A DNA stretch of 18,633 nt, taken from assembly GCA_029932795.1 (NCBI GenBank), contig JAOZPL010000005.1:1-18633 (forward strand). The letters are read 5' to 3'. The notes beneath the pieces were generated by a model that saw nothing but the letters and a program-made list of their open reading frames with translations, searched no databases and was not told the DNA's origin. Source of the DNA: Candidatus Zixiibacteriota bacterium. Lineage in GTDB: Bacteria; Zixibacteria; MSB-5A5; GN15; FEB-12. The position numbers and the translations under genes are program-made. Shown one piece after another: positions 1-7,936 of the stretch; the stretch's first letter is position 1; each line of letters begins with the position of its first letter.

Positions 1-1096
1 AACTGTCCAGTTCGTCCGGTGTATGGGCAATCCCATGTCTCTGCGCCGGGCTGACCGGCATGTCAAACATAAGCTCGGCCAGCTCCAGCGTACCGGGCAG
101 GAGTGAACCTCCTCCAGATAGTATCAGACCGGAAGTAAACTTATCCGTCCGGTACTCTCTCTTGATCTCCCGACTCACCAGGGAAAATATCTCTTCCAAA
201 CGCGGTTCAATAATCGAGGCCAGCACATGGCGCGAGATTTCCCGGGGCGGCCGTCCGGCCACGCCCGGCACCTGTATCATCTCCTCCGGATCGACCGATG
301 AGGCCAGGGCGGCACCATAGCCCAGTTTCAACTGTTCGGCCTGGTCAACAGAAGTGCGCAAGCCGATAGCAATATCTTTGGTGACGCTTCCGCCACCCAG
401 TGGCACCGCTGCGGTATGTCTGATCGCCCCGTCAAAGAAGACCGATGTATTGGTGATGTCGCCACCGACATCAACGACAATGCAGCCGGCAGAGCTGTCC
501 TCGTCCGTCACCAGAACGTTGGCCAGAGCCAGTGACTCGAGCACCATGTGGTCAACCCCGAGACGACCGCGCTCCAGCGCCCGGTAGATGTTCCTGGCCG
601 ACGTAACCGAGGTGGTCACAATGTGAGCTTCCACCTCCAGCCGCACACCGGTCATACCCACCGGGTCTCTGATACCGGACTGATCGTCAACCGAATAGGT
701 CTGGGGAATAACATGAATTATCTCGCGATCCACTGGCACCGCTATTGCCCGCGATGCTTCAATCGCTTTCTTGACATCACCGGAAGTGATCTCGTTATCC
801 GCCCGGCTGACGGCGATCACGCCGTGGCTGTTGATCGAGCGAATATGCTCACCTGCAATGCCGACCGTAACCCGGTCAATTTCCGTACCGGACACCATCT
901 GGGCATCTTCAATTGCCCTGCGGATCGACTTCACGGTCCTGTCCATATCAACAACAACGCCGCGGCGAAGACCGTCGGCTGACGACTGGCCATGCCCGAT
1001 GACATAGACATCTCCCCGCTCGTCCATCTCAGCCACCAGCACAAGAATCTTCGTCGTGCCGATATCCAGCGCCGCAACAATTCTCTCTTCAGCCAT
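1..1096 (-). CDS. ftsA: Cell division protein FtsA (3' end cut by window edge)
   Basis: Actin-like ATPase that tethers FtsZ filaments to the inner membrane and recruits the later divisome. I translated it directly: 365 residues from ATG 1096 run open off the left edge, against about 410-420 in the family, so the C-terminal amphipathic membrane helix is missing. Visible are the phosphate-1 loop DIGTTK (residues 11-16), the 1C subdomain (about 84-163), the phosphate-2 region DVGGDITN (209-216), the family motif VAGRPPRE (279-286) and the adenosine-loop glycines LSGGGS (326-331). The phosphate-2 loop departs from the usual D-x-GGG-T-x-D: the third Gly is Asp and the final Asp is Asn. The start overlaps the ftsQ stop by 8 nt (ATGGCTGA), implying translational coupling. 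ftsZ would be expected next, beyond the edge. Identity is certain; ATPase competence is open. Confidence 0.96.
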   Translation of the reverse strand, partial: MAEERIVAALDIGTTKILVLVAEMDERGDVYVIGHGQSSADGLRRGVVVDMDRTVKSIRRAIEDAQMVSGTEIDRVTVGIAGEHIRSINSHGVIAVSRADNEITSGDVKKAIEASRAIAVPVDREIIHVIPQTYSVDDQSGIRDPVGMTGVRLEVEAHIVTTSVTSARNIYRALERGRLGVDHMVLESLALANVLVTDEDSSAGCIVVDVGGDITNTSVFFDGAIRHTAAVPLGGGSVTKDIAIGLRTSVDQAEQLKLGYGAALASSVDPEEMIQVPGVAGRPPREISRHVLASIIEPRLEEIFSLVSREIKREYRTDKFTSGLILSGGGSLLPGTLELAELMFDMPVSPAQRHGIAHTPDELDS

Positions 1097-1823
1097 CTCG
1101 GCCTGTTTCTCCCTTGCGAATAATCATGTTCTCAAAGCGCATGTCCAGCACCCGCGTCCCCTCCAGTCTGGGGTGAAACTGCTCCAGAAACTTGACAAAG
1201 TCTTTGATCTGATGCAGCAGTCCCTCCGCGCTCACTTGCAGACGGTAAGGCAAACCAGCCAGAGAAACGTTCAGGTATTCCTTGCTGGTAAAATCGATCT
1301 CTTCGAGCAACCGGTAGAGATCAGCATTGCTCCGTCGCAGCTGCATCAGCTGAGGCACTATGATATTGACCCGGGGGTCGTCGCAATAATCATACAGTCG
1401 CCCCGCCCCGATATTTGAAAGCACCGGATGTTCCCAATCAGTAATCGATTCACTCAGCGACACAACCCACGCCTGTGCATTCAGTCCGCGCAGTTTGCCA
1501 GTATGCTTGTCCACCACAAAACAGACCGGTTCAAAATCGTTAATGCGGAGTTCCAAAGTGTGCGGGAGCCGGTAGCCAACATCCACCTTGAAAATCCCCT
1601 TCTGCGATAACAGCTCGTCAGCCAGGCTGTCTACCGGCTGATCAAAGATCGTCTTGTCAGGCGAAAGGCCATACTCGGTCTCCCAGTCGTCAACGACGTC
1701 GCTGTTCAGGGTAACAGCTTCAAGGCGACAGACGTCCGTGAACCTGATCAGCACTATCACCGCTAATCCAACAACCGTCACCAGCAGAAGCAGTATTCCT
1801 ACCTTTGAAACCACGATCTTCAT
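1089..1823 (-). CDS. ftsQ: Cell division protein FtsQ/DivIB
   Basis: Bitopic inner-membrane divisome protein that links the early cytoplasmic ring to the periplasmic FtsL/FtsI/FtsW synthase complex. The 244-residue product has a short cytoplasmic start, one membrane segment (about residues 8-27, leucine/valine-rich) and then a periplasmic part. A POTRA-like region spans about 31-98, ending in the typical pattern of hydrophobic strand, PHTLELRI and a Glu-Pro turn. The FtsQ-type beta domain follows, including LDMRFENMIIRK near the C terminus. Sequence conservation in this family is low, so the call leans on topology, the POTRA pattern and position between murC and ftsA. The ATG overlaps the murC stop as ATGA, and a GGAGG lies upstream inside the end of murC. 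No MurB is fused to or inserted before it, unlike the common murC-murB-ftsQ order. Confidence 0.9.
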   Translation of the reverse strand: MKIVVSKVGILLLLVTVVGLAVIVLIRFTDVCRLEAVTLNSDVVDDWETEYGLSPDKTIFDQPVDSLADELLSQKGIFKVDVGYRLPHTLELRINDFEPVCFVVDKHTGKLRGLNAQAWVVSLSESITDWEHPVLSNIGAGRLYDYCDDPRVNIIVPQLMQLRRSNADLYRLLEEIDFTSKEYLNVSLAGLPYRLQVSAEGLLHQIKDFVKFLEQFHPRLEGTRVLDMRFENMIIRKGETGRDG

Positions 1824-3193
1824 ACAGCCTCCAGCCTCCGGAGGATCATCTGGCGGATGTGTGTGATGGAGCCGGCACCAATAGTCATTATTATGTCTCC
1901 CGGCTCAGCAATTCTCTCTATTTCGTCCACCGCCTTTTCTTTGACACCAACATAGGTAAAGTTGTCGTATCCCAGTTTCTCAGCCTCCTGCCTGATGCGG
2001 TCGGACGTGATTCCCTCGATCGGTTCTTCCCGCGCGGGATAGATATCAGTCAGAATACATCTGTCGGCCAGCGATAACGCTTCGGCGAATTCCTTGAGAA
2101 AATCACGTGTGCGGCTGTATAGATGCGGCTGGAAGACGGCGATCAATCTTCGGTCATAATTCTCTCTGGCTGTTTTGAGCGCCGCTTTGATTTCAGTCGG
2201 ATGATGAGCATAATCATCGATGACGACAATATCGTTTACCTCCCCCACCACCTCAAACCGTCGTTCGACGCCGCTGAAGGCTTGCAACGCATCCGTTATC
2301 GTGGAAAAGGCAACATCCAACTCGACGGTAGTGGCAATAGCCGCCAGGGCATTGGCAACATTATACTCTCCCGGCACCCGTAGAATCGCCTCGCCCAGCA
2401 GGTCACCACGGCGATACACAGCAAACGTAGTGCGACCCGGTTTCGACTCAATGTCAAGCGCCCGGTAATCCGCCTCCGCAGAAAAGCCGAACGTTGCATA
2501 CGGCCGACTGATTCGCGACCGGATTTCTGCGATATTCTCATCATCCGCAGAAATGATCGCTGAACCATAAAATGGCACCCGGTTAATGTAGGTGAGAAAG
2601 GATTCCTTCAGATCGTCGAGGTCATTGTAACAATCAAGGTGGTCCCGCTCCAGATTGAGCACCACGGCCATAGTGGGAAACATGGACAGGAACGATTTGT
2701 CATATTCATCCGCCTCGGCCACCAGATAGTCGCCTTCGCCAAGAGCAGCGCCAGTGCCCAGTTCCGCAACAATGCCGCCCACAATCAGGGTTGGGTGCAG
2801 ATGTGCCTGGCGAAGTATTTTCCCGATCATGGATGTCGTAGATGTCTTGCCATGCGTTCCGGCCACACCGATGGAGAATTTCAGTCTCATGAGCTCCCCA
2901 AGCATCTCAGCGCGCTTGATCACCGGAATACCCATCCGGCGCGCCTCCACAACTTCCGGGTTGCTCTCACCAATCGCCGACGATATAACAACTACGTCCA
3001 CATCCTCAAGATTGTTTGCGAGATGCTGACTTTGAACCCGGATACCAAGCGACTCCAGATACTCAGTAATCTCACTAGGGGTGCTGTCTGACCCGGTTAT
3101 ATGGTATCCGAGGTTATGAAGAATCTCCGCGATACCGGACATCCCGGCCCCGCCGACACCCACAAAATGCAGCTTCTTGAATCTTCCAAACAT
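1820..3193 (-). CDS. murC: UDP-N-acetylmuramate--L-alanine ligase MurC
   Basis: Cytoplasmic ATP-dependent ligase that adds L-Ala to UDP-MurNAc, the first peptide-stem step. With start ATG 3193 the product is 457 residues, normal for MurC. The N terminus MFGRFKKLHFVGVGGAGMSG is the family's UDP-binding Rossmann start. The ATP P-loop GTHGKTS is at about 112-118, the ERDHLD motif follows in the central domain, and DDYAHHPTEI marks the C-terminal domain. The same frame stays open upstream to a TTG at 3250, which would add 19 residues and overlap murG by 11 nt. I prefer 3193 because homologues begin at the MFG/MYG-type motif, although the ribosome site there is weak (AAAGTG directly before ATG). 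The end overlaps ftsQ by 4 nt. There is no MurB domain, so this is not a MurC-MurB or MurC-Ddl fusion. Confidence 0.96.
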   Translation of the reverse strand: MFGRFKKLHFVGVGGAGMSGIAEILHNLGYHITGSDSTPSEITEYLESLGIRVQSQHLANNLEDVDVVVISSAIGESNPEVVEARRMGIPVIKRAEMLGELMRLKFSIGVAGTHGKTSTTSMIGKILRQAHLHPTLIVGGIVAELGTGAALGEGDYLVAEADEYDKSFLSMFPTMAVVLNLERDHLDCYNDLDDLKESFLTYINRVPFYGSAIISADDENIAEIRSRISRPYATFGFSAEADYRALDIESKPGRTTFAVYRRGDLLGEAILRVPGEYNVANALAAIATTVELDVAFSTITDALQAFSGVERRFEVVGEVNDIVVIDDYAHHPTEIKAALKTARENYDRRLIAVFQPHLYSRTRDFLKEFAEALSLADRCILTDIYPAREEPIEGITSDRIRQEAEKLGYDNFTYVGVKEKAVDEIERIAEPGDIIMTIGAGSITHIRQMILRRLEAV

Positions 3194-3239
3194 CACTTTA
3201 TCACGGACGAATCTCTTCCGGGCGACTTCGACCGGCCCC

Positions 3240-4388
3240 TCAAGACTCAACGCTTACCCCCGGTTTCTTTGCCTGCTCAAGCAGGTTGATGATATCTTCA
3301 GCGATTATATCAACCGCCGGTTTCGTATCAACGGCCATTGCCTGTCGCATCGTTGCTGCTCGATCGGACTCCAGCATCATAGTCGCCTTCTCCAGCAGGT
3401 CAACCCGGTCCAGTTCGCTCTCGGGAACCATCTCCGCAATACCGGCTTCGACAAACTGCAGAGCGTTCTTTTTCTGGTGATCTCCGGCGGCATGCGGATA
3501 CGGAATCAGAATCGATGGCACCCGGCAGGCCTTCAGTTCCGCAAGAGTCAGCGCCCCCGCCCGAGCAATGGCCAGATCAGCGGCGGCGTAAACAAGCTCC
3601 ATGCGATTTTCAAAGGGAAAGAGGGCGTGATCAACTGCCTTGTTACCCGCATAAGCGATCACATCCTTGTAATCCCTCTTTCCCGTTTGCCACAAAAGCT
3701 GATATGCATCGGGCAGCTTGCCGGCGCACAAACCCCGCAGGACCGCGTTGTTCAGGCTGCCGGCTCCCTGTGAGCCGCCCATCACAAGAATTGTCTTCTT
3801 ATTCGGATCAAGTCCGAAGGCCGCTATTGCCTCCCGGCGCTCACCCCCGGTTATCGAAGCCCGCACCGGATTGCCGGTCACCATTACTTCACCACGGGTA
3901 TCCAGGTATTCTCGAGCCCCCTTGAATCCGAGATACACTCTCACAGCGTTGCGGGCAAGCCGGCGCGTTGATATCCCTGGAAAGGAGTTCTGCTCCTGTA
4001 GTACCGTGGTTATTTTCTTTGCGGCCGCCATCCGCAATACCGGCAGCGAAACGTAACCTCCGGTGCCGACTACAAGGTCCGGCTTGAAACTGCTGATCAG
4101 TGAACTCGCTTTTACCAATGCGCCCGCCAGCACAAAAGGCACCAGCAGGTTCTTCAATGTGAACGAACGAACCAGCCCGCGCACGTTAATCAACTGCAAC
4201 GGATAACCGAGTGTCTCCCGGAGGCGATACTCGATTCCCCGCCTGGTACCTACGAACAGTATCTCCACGTCCCGTTTCCCCTGGAGCAGCTCCTTAATGC
4301 GATCTGCAATGGCAATCGCCGGGAAAAGATGTCCGCCGGTGCCGCCGCCGGCAAAAATGAGGCGTGCCTTTTGTGGGGTAGCCATCAT
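3240..4388 (-). CDS. murG: UDP-GlcNAc:lipid I N-acetylglucosaminyltransferase MurG
   Basis: GT-B glycosyltransferase on the cytoplasmic face of the inner membrane; it adds GlcNAc to lipid I to give lipid II. The 382-residue product shows the N-domain glycine loop FAGGGTGGH (12-20), a second loop VGTGGYVS (107-114) and QEQNSFPG (131-138). The C-domain has the UDP-GlcNAc-binding MGGSQGAGS (203-211), RAGALTLAE (276-284) and PYPHAAGDHQ (296-305), all in the order and spacing of MurG. It starts ATGATG, the first ATG overlapping the ftsW stop by 4 nt, and a clear GGAGG lies 7 nt upstream, so translation is probably coupled to ftsW. A 46-nt gap to the preferred murC start follows, the only possible gap of any size in the operon. 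Confidence 0.97.
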   Translation of the reverse strand: MMATPQKARLIFAGGGTGGHLFPAIAIADRIKELLQGKRDVEILFVGTRRGIEYRLRETLGYPLQLINVRGLVRSFTLKNLLVPFVLAGALVKASSLISSFKPDLVVGTGGYVSLPVLRMAAAKKITTVLQEQNSFPGISTRRLARNAVRVYLGFKGAREYLDTRGEVMVTGNPVRASITGGERREAIAAFGLDPNKKTILVMGGSQGAGSLNNAVLRGLCAGKLPDAYQLLWQTGKRDYKDVIAYAGNKAVDHALFPFENRMELVYAAADLAIARAGALTLAELKACRVPSILIPYPHAAGDHQKKNALQFVEAGIAEMVPESELDRVDLLEKATMMLESDRAATMRQAMAVDTKPAVDIIAEDIINLLEQAKKPGVSVES

Positions 4389-5479
4389 GCAGACCTCCGT
4401 GAGAGATTAAGCAGCACACCGATAGCAGCACTCGATACGATCAGCGATGACCCACCGTAGGAAAAGAACGGCAGCGCCAGCCCGGTAACCGGCAGCAGAG
4501 CGGTCACTACCCCGATATTGATGGCTATGTTGACGAACAGCAACCAGACCATGCCCGCCGCCAGCAGAAAACCGAACCTGTCTGACTGGGCCACAGCAAT
4601 TTTCCACCCGCGCAGTAACAGGAAAAACAGAAGACCCATAACGACGACCAAACCCAGCAATCCTATCTCCTCCCCGGTGGCTGCAAAGATGAAATCCGTA
4701 TGGGGGTACGGCAGGAAAAAGAGCTTCTGTCGTCCTTCGCCCAGGCCAGTACCGAGCAGGCCTCCTGAACCAAGCGTGAGCGCCGCCTGCCGGACTTGAT
4801 AACTCCCTCTCAGTGGGTCAATCACGGCTGTAAAATAATCCAGTATCCGATCCTTCTTGTAGCCCACAACGAACACAAAGAAAGTTGCCATCACCGCTGG
4901 GGGGATAACCGCCGTCAGCAGATGCTTCAGTCTGGCGCCAGCCAGAAAGAAAATCCCGAGCGCGGAGATCAGGATGACAATGCACGATCCCAGGTCCGGC
5001 TCAAAGAGTATCAAGCCAAGAGCCAGACCGATAATCAGCACATACGGAAACAGAATCTGCTTTAGATCAGCGATGTTTCGCTTCGGATTCGACAGGGAGA
5101 ATGCGAGGTAGATGACCATGAGCCACTTGAACAGCTCTGAAGGCTGCACGGTGAACGGCCCGACCATCAGCCAGCGATGGGAGCCGTTCCTGGCTGGCAT
5201 CAGGTACACCAGCGACAGCATCACCAGAACCAGCAGGAGAGCGGGAGCGGAGAAGAAGGCGACCTTCTTTAGATCAAGCCGCCAGAGCACATAAACTACA
5301 ACCAGAGAGAGCAGCGCCCAGATAAACTGCTGCCTTAAGAAGAACAGATGCGAACCGAAACGACTTTCCGCGATGATCGACGAGGTTGAATAAAGCATCA
5401 CGAGTCCGACCACCAGCGTCAGAAGGTAGCCATATAGCAGACGATCGTCGTACCGGGCTTTAGCTTGAAACTTTTTCAT
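4385..5479 (-). CDS. ftsW: SEDS peptidoglycan glycosyltransferase FtsW
   Basis: Multi-pass membrane protein of the SEDS family that polymerises lipid II at the septum together with its class B PBP partner, the FtsI encoded in this operon. At 364 residues it has about ten hydrophobic segments, the first at about 15-33. The conserved loop HTDFIFAATGEEIG (260-273) contains the Asp (262) equivalent to the catalytic Asp of FtsW/RodA. The C-terminal LLPVTGLALPFFSYGGSS (328-345) is also the family signature. FtsW and RodA are hard to separate by motif; the dcw location between murD and murG decides for FtsW. Its ATG overlaps the end of murD by 20 nt, with AGGAA a few nt upstream of the start. Confidence 0.96.
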   Translation of the reverse strand: MKKFQAKARYDDRLLYGYLLTLVVGLVMLYSTSSIIAESRFGSHLFFLRQQFIWALLSLVVVYVLWRLDLKKVAFFSAPALLLVLVMLSLVYLMPARNGSHRWLMVGPFTVQPSELFKWLMVIYLAFSLSNPKRNIADLKQILFPYVLIIGLALGLILFEPDLGSCIVILISALGIFFLAGARLKHLLTAVIPPAVMATFFVFVVGYKKDRILDYFTAVIDPLRGSYQVRQAALTLGSGGLLGTGLGEGRQKLFFLPYPHTDFIFAATGEEIGLLGLVVVMGLLFFLLLRGWKIAVAQSDRFGFLLAAGMVWLLFVNIAINIGVVTALLPVTGLALPFFSYGGSSLIVSSAAIGVLLNLSRRSA

Positions 5480-6851
5480 TACTGTTCCTGCTTTGCTTCA
5501 AAGCGGTTACTGCCGCTTTGAAGGCTCGCCCCCGCTCCTCGTAATTTTCAAACATGTCAAAACTGGAACAACCCGGAGAAAGGAGCACTGTCTCACCGGG
5601 ACTGGCCATTTCAAAACCTTTCGCCACTGCCTCCCCAAGGCTGTCGGCGAACTGGACCGGGAATGCCTTACCCAGCGCATTAAAGATCTTATCCCTCGCC
5701 TCACCGATAACAATCAGACCTTTGATTTTATCCCGACCGACATCGATAATCGGGGTGTAACTGCTGCCCTTGTCCCGGCCACCGCAGATCAGGCAAACAC
5801 GCTCCTTGACCGATTTCAATGCGTACCGGACAGAGTCAACGTTGGTCGCCTTGGAATCATTGATAAATCTGACACCGGCTACCGTTCCGATGTCCTCCAG
5901 ACGATGTTCCACGCCTGGGAAACTCTTCAAGACTTTCGCGATTGTACCCACGTCGACATCAAAGAGCCTGGCCACCACCGTCGCTGCTGCGACGTTCTGA
6001 AGATTATGCGGCCCGGAAAGTCTGATTTCTCCGCACTTGATAACTGGCGTCGTCAGTTCTTTTACACTCACGTAAAGACTGTCATCCCGGACATAGCTGG
6101 CAACGTCGTTCCTCTCGCCGGTGCTGAAATACAAACGAGTGGCTTCCGATTCCGGATTATCCGCCATCGTCTCCGCATCCTCCCGGTTGAGAAGGAGGTA
6201 ATCATCAGCAGTCTGATTCTCGGTGATTCTATACTTTGTCGCCTTATAGTTCTCAAAAGTGCCATGGCGGTCAAGGTGGTCAGGAGTCAGGTTCAATATG
6301 ACAGCAACCTGCGGCTTGAAATCGGCTATTGTCTCAAGCTGAAAGGTAGAAACTTCAACCACCGCTACAGAGCGGTCAGTTACTTTCTCAACAATATCCG
6401 CGAACGGCAGTCCGATATTCCCGCACACATGTACGTCAAGACCACCGGCGGCGAGAATCTCGCCCAGCAGCGCTGTGGTTGTAGTTTTCCCGTTGGATCC
6501 TGTCACGGCCACAATCCTTCCCTGACATAACCACGAGGCGAACTCCAGCTCCGAAAAGCACGGAATCCCCTTCCGCTCAGCTTTCCGCAGAATATCGATA
6601 GCCAACGGTACTCCCGGCGACAGGACCAGATAATCATATTCCAGCAGCCGTTCGGTATGGCCACCGGTCTCAAACGTAATCCCGATATCGGACAATTCTT
6701 TGATCTGAGCGCTCAGCCTGACAGCCGGCGCTACATCCGAAACAAACGGATGCCCGCCCGCCCGTTTTGCCTGCCTGGCTACGGCCATGCCCGAACGGGC
6801 CATACCCACGACACCAATCCTGCGTCCTTTTATTTTCTCTTCCGCCGTCAT
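5460..6851 (-). CDS. murD: UDP-N-acetylmuramoylalanine--D-glutamate ligase MurD
   Basis: Cytoplasmic ATP-dependent ligase that adds D-Glu to UDP-MurNAc-L-Ala. From ATG 6851 the product is 463 residues. The N-terminal Rossmann motif IGVVGMARSGMA is at about 12-23, the P-loop GSNGKTTTT at 118-126, the TPDHLDRHG motif and FINDSKATN follow, and ICGGRDKG and LLSPGCSSFDMFENYEERG complete the C domain. The frame is open 28 codons further upstream, but that would run deep into mraY. The ATG at 6851 overlaps the mraY stop as ATGA, matches the family N terminus and is preferred. The 3' end overlaps ftsW by 20 nt. Confidence 0.97.
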   Translation of the reverse strand: MTAEEKIKGRRIGVVGMARSGMAVARQAKRAGGHPFVSDVAPAVRLSAQIKELSDIGITFETGGHTERLLEYDYLVLSPGVPLAIDILRKAERKGIPCFSELEFASWLCQGRIVAVTGSNGKTTTTALLGEILAAGGLDVHVCGNIGLPFADIVEKVTDRSVAVVEVSTFQLETIADFKPQVAVILNLTPDHLDRHGTFENYKATKYRITENQTADDYLLLNREDAETMADNPESEATRLYFSTGERNDVASYVRDDSLYVSVKELTTPVIKCGEIRLSGPHNLQNVAAATVVARLFDVDVGTIAKVLKSFPGVEHRLEDIGTVAGVRFINDSKATNVDSVRYALKSVKERVCLICGGRDKGSSYTPIIDVGRDKIKGLIVIGEARDKIFNALGKAFPVQFADSLGEAVAKGFEMASPGETVLLSPGCSSFDMFENYEERGRAFKAAVTALKQSRNSNEKVSS

Positions 6852-7936
6852 CGTATCTTCAACGTTGCCAGTGTAAGCAGAGCACACAGGGCACCAATTA
6901 TCCAGAAGCGGACGACCACCTTTGGTTCCGACCATCCGCTGAGCTCAAAATGATGGTGGATCGGCGCCATCTTAAAAACCCGTTTGCCGCCGCGATACCT
7001 GTATGAAATAACCTGGATAATTACGGAGAGCGCCGTGATGACAAATACGCCACCGACAATTACCAGCAACAATTCCTTCTTAATCATAATAGCAATCGCA
7101 CCAAGGGAGCCCCCCAACGCCAGTGAGCCGGTGTCACCCATGAACACCTCGGCCGGGTGCGAATTAAACCACAGGAACCCGAGCGCCGAACCCACGGCCG
7201 CCCCGCAGTAGATAGCCAGTTCGCCCGTACCGGGGAAATACTCGATCTGCAGATAGCTGGAGTAATCAAGTCGACCGCTGACATACACTATACCACCAAA
7301 AGCAATAAAACACAGACCACACAGTCCGATAGCCAGACCGTCAAGACCGTCAGTCAAATTGACGGCGTTGGACGAACCCACAATGACCAGCATGATGAAC
7401 GGAATGTAGAACACACCGAGGTTCAACACGTAGTTCTTGAAGAACGGAATGCCCGTGGTGCCGTCATACATGTTCCCCGAAGCCAGATATGTCAGCGAAA
7501 AGCCAAAAACCAGACCCAGCATAATCTGTCCTATCATTTTTTTCCGAGCAACCAGCCCTTTCCGCTGACCTGAGACCGCTTTCAGATAATCATCCATGAA
7601 CCCGATCGCCCCCAACCACACCGTCACCAATAGAACCATGAGAATGTAGAAGTTGCCCAGGTCGGCCCAGAGCAATGTCGGGATAATGATGCCGCTGAGA
7701 ATGATCAAACCACCCATCGTGGGCGTGCCCGCTTTCTCTTTGTGACTCTCCGGCCCTTCTTCCCGGATCTTCTCTGCCACCTGGTGATTCCTCAGCAATC
7801 GGATGAATAGAGGGCCGAGGATCAGACAGATAAAGATCGCGGTCACGGTCGCTCCAGCCGTGCGGAAAGTGATGTACCGGAAGAGATTCAATCCGGAGAT
7901 ATGTTCTGAGAGCGGATAAAGGAGATGGTACAGCAT
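6848..7936 (-). CDS. mraY: Phospho-N-acetylmuramoyl-pentapeptide transferase MraY
   Basis: Integral membrane enzyme that moves phospho-MurNAc-pentapeptide from UDP to undecaprenyl phosphate, forming lipid I. From ATG 7936 it is 362 residues, with about ten membrane segments. Family motifs are all present: KAGTPTMGG (68-76), the DD pair (115-116) in GFMDDYLKA, NAVNLTDGLDGLA (190-202), FMGDTGSLALGG (265-276) with catalytic-site Asp 268, and the APIHHHFE loop (324-331). An upstream GTG at 7963 would add nine charged residues; the ATG whose first base is the last base of the murF stop (TGATG) gives the usual MLYHLL-type N terminus and is chosen. It also overlaps murD by 4 nt. Confidence 0.97.
   Translation of the reverse strand: MLYHLLYPLSEHISGLNLFRYITFRTAGATVTAIFICLILGPLFIRLLRNHQVAEKIREEGPESHKEKAGTPTMGGLIILSGIIIPTLLWADLGNFYILMVLLVTVWLGAIGFMDDYLKAVSGQRKGLVARKKMIGQIMLGLVFGFSLTYLASGNMYDGTTGIPFFKNYVLNLGVFYIPFIMLVIVGSSNAVNLTDGLDGLAIGLCGLCFIAFGGIVYVSGRLDYSSYLQIEYFPGTGELAIYCGAAVGSALGFLWFNSHPAEVFMGDTGSLALGGSLGAIAIMIKKELLLVIVGGVFVITALSVIIQVISYRYRGGKRVFKMAPIHHHFELSGWSEPKVVVRFWIIGALCALLTLATLKIR

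Noticed and set aside
548..982. Plus-strand open frames of 60-345 codons opposite the dcw genes (for example here and at 5493-6530)
   Set aside because: They lie antisense to genes with full family motifs, have no recognisable protein features, and are expected from the codon bias of the true strand.
6852..6935. N-terminal extension of murD by 28 codons
   Set aside because: It would lie wholly inside mraY and does not resemble MurD; the ATGA overlap at 6851 gives the family start.
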